This document shows positions 62,282-64,000 of a DNA stretch of 64,000 nucleotides, piece after piece. A program made the position numbers and the translations under genes. Position 1 is the stretch's first letter; every line of letters starts with the position of its first letter. Source of the stretch: M55B112 sp964539395 (GTDB taxonomy: Bacteria; Bacteroidota; Bacteroidia; Bacteroidales; GCA-2748055). The stretch spans positions 1 to 64,000 of the forward strand of contig CAZIIU010000009.1 in the NCBI GenBank assembly GCA_964539395.1. Reading direction: 5' to 3'. Under the pieces are notes generated by a model. The model saw only the letters and a program-made list of their open reading frames with translations, was not told the DNA's origin and did no database searches.

Positions 62282-62389
62282 CCTGAAATGTCTGTACAAA
62301 AGCCAATGCCCTATAATAGACTTAATCATAAAAGTCGAAAAATCATAAATCTGCATGACAAAGGTTTTCAATGGAGATAAAATCCATTG

Positions 62390-63619
62390 TTATACCTCCT
62401 CACCATGTAGTATCACCTCTGCAATCAGGTTACTGCCAAAAGCATATGGTAAAAAATTGATTCCCGGGATGGGCTTTGTAATGACCAGGTTTGCAACCTT
62501 GCCTTGTGTTATGGAACCATGTGTTGACTCAAGTCCCATAGCATAAGCCCCATTGATCGTCACAGCATTGATCACTTCCGCTGGCAGCATCCTCATCTGC
62601 ATCATACCGAGCGACATGATCAGGTTGATGTTTCCTGAAGGGGACGACCCGGGATTGTAATCTGATGCCAGCGCCACTGGTAGTCCGGCATCGATCATCT
62701 TTCTGGCAGGTGCATATTGCATTCCCAGGAAAAGGGAGGCTCCCGGAAGAAGGGTTGGCATGGTTTCTCCTTTTACCAAACATGCAATCTCCTCCTCACC
62801 GGTAAATTCAAGATGGTCCACCGAAAGGGCATGGTGTTTTACCGCCGACTGGACTCCCCCGGAATAGTCGAGTTCATTGGCATGAATCTTGGGTCGCAAA
62901 CCGGCCTTCACCCCTGCCCTTAAAATCCGGTTGGTCTGCTCGGGAGTAAAAAAACCCCGTTCGCAGAAAACATCAATGAAATCGGCAAGATGCTCCGCTG
63001 CAACTTCAGGCAGCATCTCATTGATCACCAGATCGACATACGCATCGCGCCGGTTGCGATACTCTTCCGGGAAGGAGTGGGCCCCCAAAAAAGTTGTTTT
63101 CACGCTTAGCGGGGTCTCCTGCCCGATCCGACGTGCAACCCTGAGCATTTTAAGCTCATCTCTAACAGTAAGTCCGTACCCGCTTTTTATCTCCACCGCA
63201 CCTGTGCCAAGGGAAATGATCTCATGGGCCCTTTCAACCGATTGATGAAACAACTCCTCTTCGGAAGTTTGCTGCAACAGTTTCACCGAGTGAAGGATTC
63301 CCCCGCCTCTGCGCGCAATCTCCTCATAGCTCAGTCCCATCACCTTGTACATAAATTCATCCTGCCGGCTTCCTGCATAAACCAGGTGGGTGTGGGAATC
63401 GCACCAGGCAGGCAGCACAACACCACCTGCTGCATCAATTACCTTGTCAGCCTCTGGAGGGGGCGTCTCATTACCATAACCGGCAATCCGGCCGTCTTCG
63501 ATCAGCAGCCAGGCTTGTTCGATTGTCTCAATCCTCGACATCGCCTTGCCGGCGAGCCAGTACTGATCCCGTTCGAGAATTCCTGCCAGTGTCGCTATAT
63601 TTTTTATTAGTTTTCGCAT
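62390..63619 (-). CDS. hutI: Imidazolonepropionase
   Basis: Opens the imidazolone ring to N-formimino-L-glutamate, the third step of histidine breakdown. A metal-dependent amidohydrolase of 409 residues. The HxH motif is in WCDSHTHLVYAGSR (H76, H78). KSGYGLTVRDELKMLRVA, FLGAHSFPEEYRN, HANELDYSGGVQ, DHLEFTGEEEI and ALASDYNPGSSPSGN provide the remaining metal and substrate residues. It lies upstream of ftcD on the same strand. hutH and hutU are not in the window. Confidence 0.96.
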   Translation of the reverse strand: MRKLIKNIATLAGILERDQYWLAGKAMSRIETIEQAWLLIEDGRIAGYGNETPPPEADKVIDAAGGVVLPAWCDSHTHLVYAGSRQDEFMYKVMGLSYEEIARRGGGILHSVKLLQQTSEEELFHQSVERAHEIISLGTGAVEIKSGYGLTVRDELKMLRVARRIGQETPLSVKTTFLGAHSFPEEYRNRRDAYVDLVINEMLPEVAAEHLADFIDVFCERGFFTPEQTNRILRAGVKAGLRPKIHANELDYSGGVQSAVKHHALSVDHLEFTGEEEIACLVKGETMPTLLPGASLFLGMQYAPARKMIDAGLPVALASDYNPGSSPSGNINLIMSLGMMQMRMLPAEVINAVTINGAYAMGLESTHGSITQGKVANLVITKPIPGINFLPYAFGSNLIAEVILHGEEV

Positions 63620-63695
63620 GAAGCGAAGATATGAAAAATAAGAGACGGGTGAAATGTTATGGGACAGCAGAGCGCCTGTTTACAGCTTTTCGGTA

Positions 63696-63724
63696 GTTAT
63701 TCTGACCAGATCAGCCAGAATAAC
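63696..63724. repeat. Perfect 9-base inverted repeat upstream of hutI
   Basis: GTTATTCTG (63696-63704) and CAGAATAAC (63716-63724) are perfect complements separated by 11 bases. It lies between the DUF819 gene end and the hutI start (77 bases upstream of hutI), both on the minus strand. No T tract follows. Dimeric regulators often bind such spaced repeats, so it is a candidate hut operator; an RNA hairpin is also possible. Confidence 0.4.
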
Positions 63725-63823
63725 AACCATACAGCGGTAAGATTCTAACCTTGTTTTTAACGCCGGTGCCATAGTTCTTCGATCAGGAAAGCTGGCATTA
63801 TGCTATAAAAAATAAGGATCCGC

Positions 63824-64000
63824 TTACAGCAGTTCCAGGATTTTTGCAACAAGCACACCGAGATAGTTTCCTATCGCATACCCAATTACCCCGATGATCA
63901 TCCCGGGCACCATCACCTCCCTGTTTTTCAGGGCAGCGGCAACGACAGGTACGAACGGTGGTGAATTGGAAAGGGCCGTAGAGGTAATGATGAAGTCATC
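63824..64000 (-). CDS. DUF819 family membrane protein, C-terminal end (partial)
   Basis: The gene runs off the right edge of the window. The 58 visible residues contain TALSNSPPFVPVVAAALKN, then REVMVPGMIIGVIGYAIGNY and LGVLVAKILELL before the stop. This is the conserved last loop and helix of the DUF819 (YjcL-like) integral membrane family. Function unknown, and transport is suspected for the family. It lies upstream of hutI on the same strand, with 204 bases between. Confidence 0.75.
   Translation of the reverse strand, partial: DDFIITSTALSNSPPFVPVVAAALKNREVMVPGMIIGVIGYAIGNYLGVLVAKILELL

Overview
The window is ordinary chromosome of a Bacteroidota bacterium, most likely an environmental member of the Bacteroidales/Marinilabiliales. 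The evidence is phylum-typical gene content: a SusC/SusD outer-membrane pair, two proteins with type IX secretion (T9SS) C-terminal sorting domains, DUF3078, DUF4831, DUF5606 and DUF3276 proteins, and TAnnTTTG-like -7 promoter boxes. A carbamate kinase/ornithine carbamoyltransferase pair and a corrinoid-activator-like protein suggest fermentative or anaerobic life. A class II photolyase and sulfate adenylyltransferase suggest a light-exposed, possibly aquatic habitat. These habitat statements are inference.

Layout. 1-7.0 kb: Fur-family regulator, purA, long-chain acyl-CoA synthetase, then dgkA and a RACo-like ferredoxin/ASKHA protein on the minus strand, and a DUF3078 barrel protein. 7.1-13.8 kb: a methionine block made of promoter, SAM-I riboswitch, a 36-codon leader ORF, metY-type sulfhydrylase, terminator, metH and metF. 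14.3-25.8 kb: thioredoxin, MFS transporter plus PepD dipeptidase, T9SS protein, DUF4831 lipoprotein, NAD(P)HX repair enzyme, AbgT transporter, a truncated phosphodiesterase and a photolyase. 25.8-36.5 kb: housekeeping genes, with a LysM/periplasmic-binding fusion, purC and phoH on one side, SAM hydrolase and mazG on the other, then nusB-yajC-ybbR-coaE-dnaJ-like-DUF5606, and a divergent DUF3276 gene. 36.6-50 kb: HEAT-like protein, DUF456, arcC-argF, ftsK, lolA, 7TM-HD phosphodiesterase, NlpC/P60 peptidase, cysD-cysN. 50-64 kb: decayed IS3 orfA, susC-susD, a T9SS trypsin-like protease, an unknown exported protein, ftcD and hutI of histidine breakdown, and the C-terminal end of a DUF819 membrane protein.

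How genes work together. The methionine block supplies each step from O-acylhomoserine and sulfide to homocysteine and then methionine, with its own methyl-THF supply, and is controlled at its front by SAM. cysD-cysN activate sulfate. hutI and ftcD take imidazolonepropionate toward glutamate, though hutH and hutU are not in view. arcC and argF can turn citrulline into ATP, ornithine, ammonia and CO2, though no arginine deiminase is in view.

No CRISPR array, prophage, intact insertion sequence, recognisable defence system or RNA gene was seen. The least explained features are small and intergenic: (1) the leader ORF after the SAM-I aptamer, with a Met-rich end and a hairpin over its stop codon; (2) two degenerate tandem-repeat arrays with 21- and 24-base periods, both multiples of three, both inside short ORFs, and both between convergent genes; (3) a 32-base repeat present twice, again between convergent genes.
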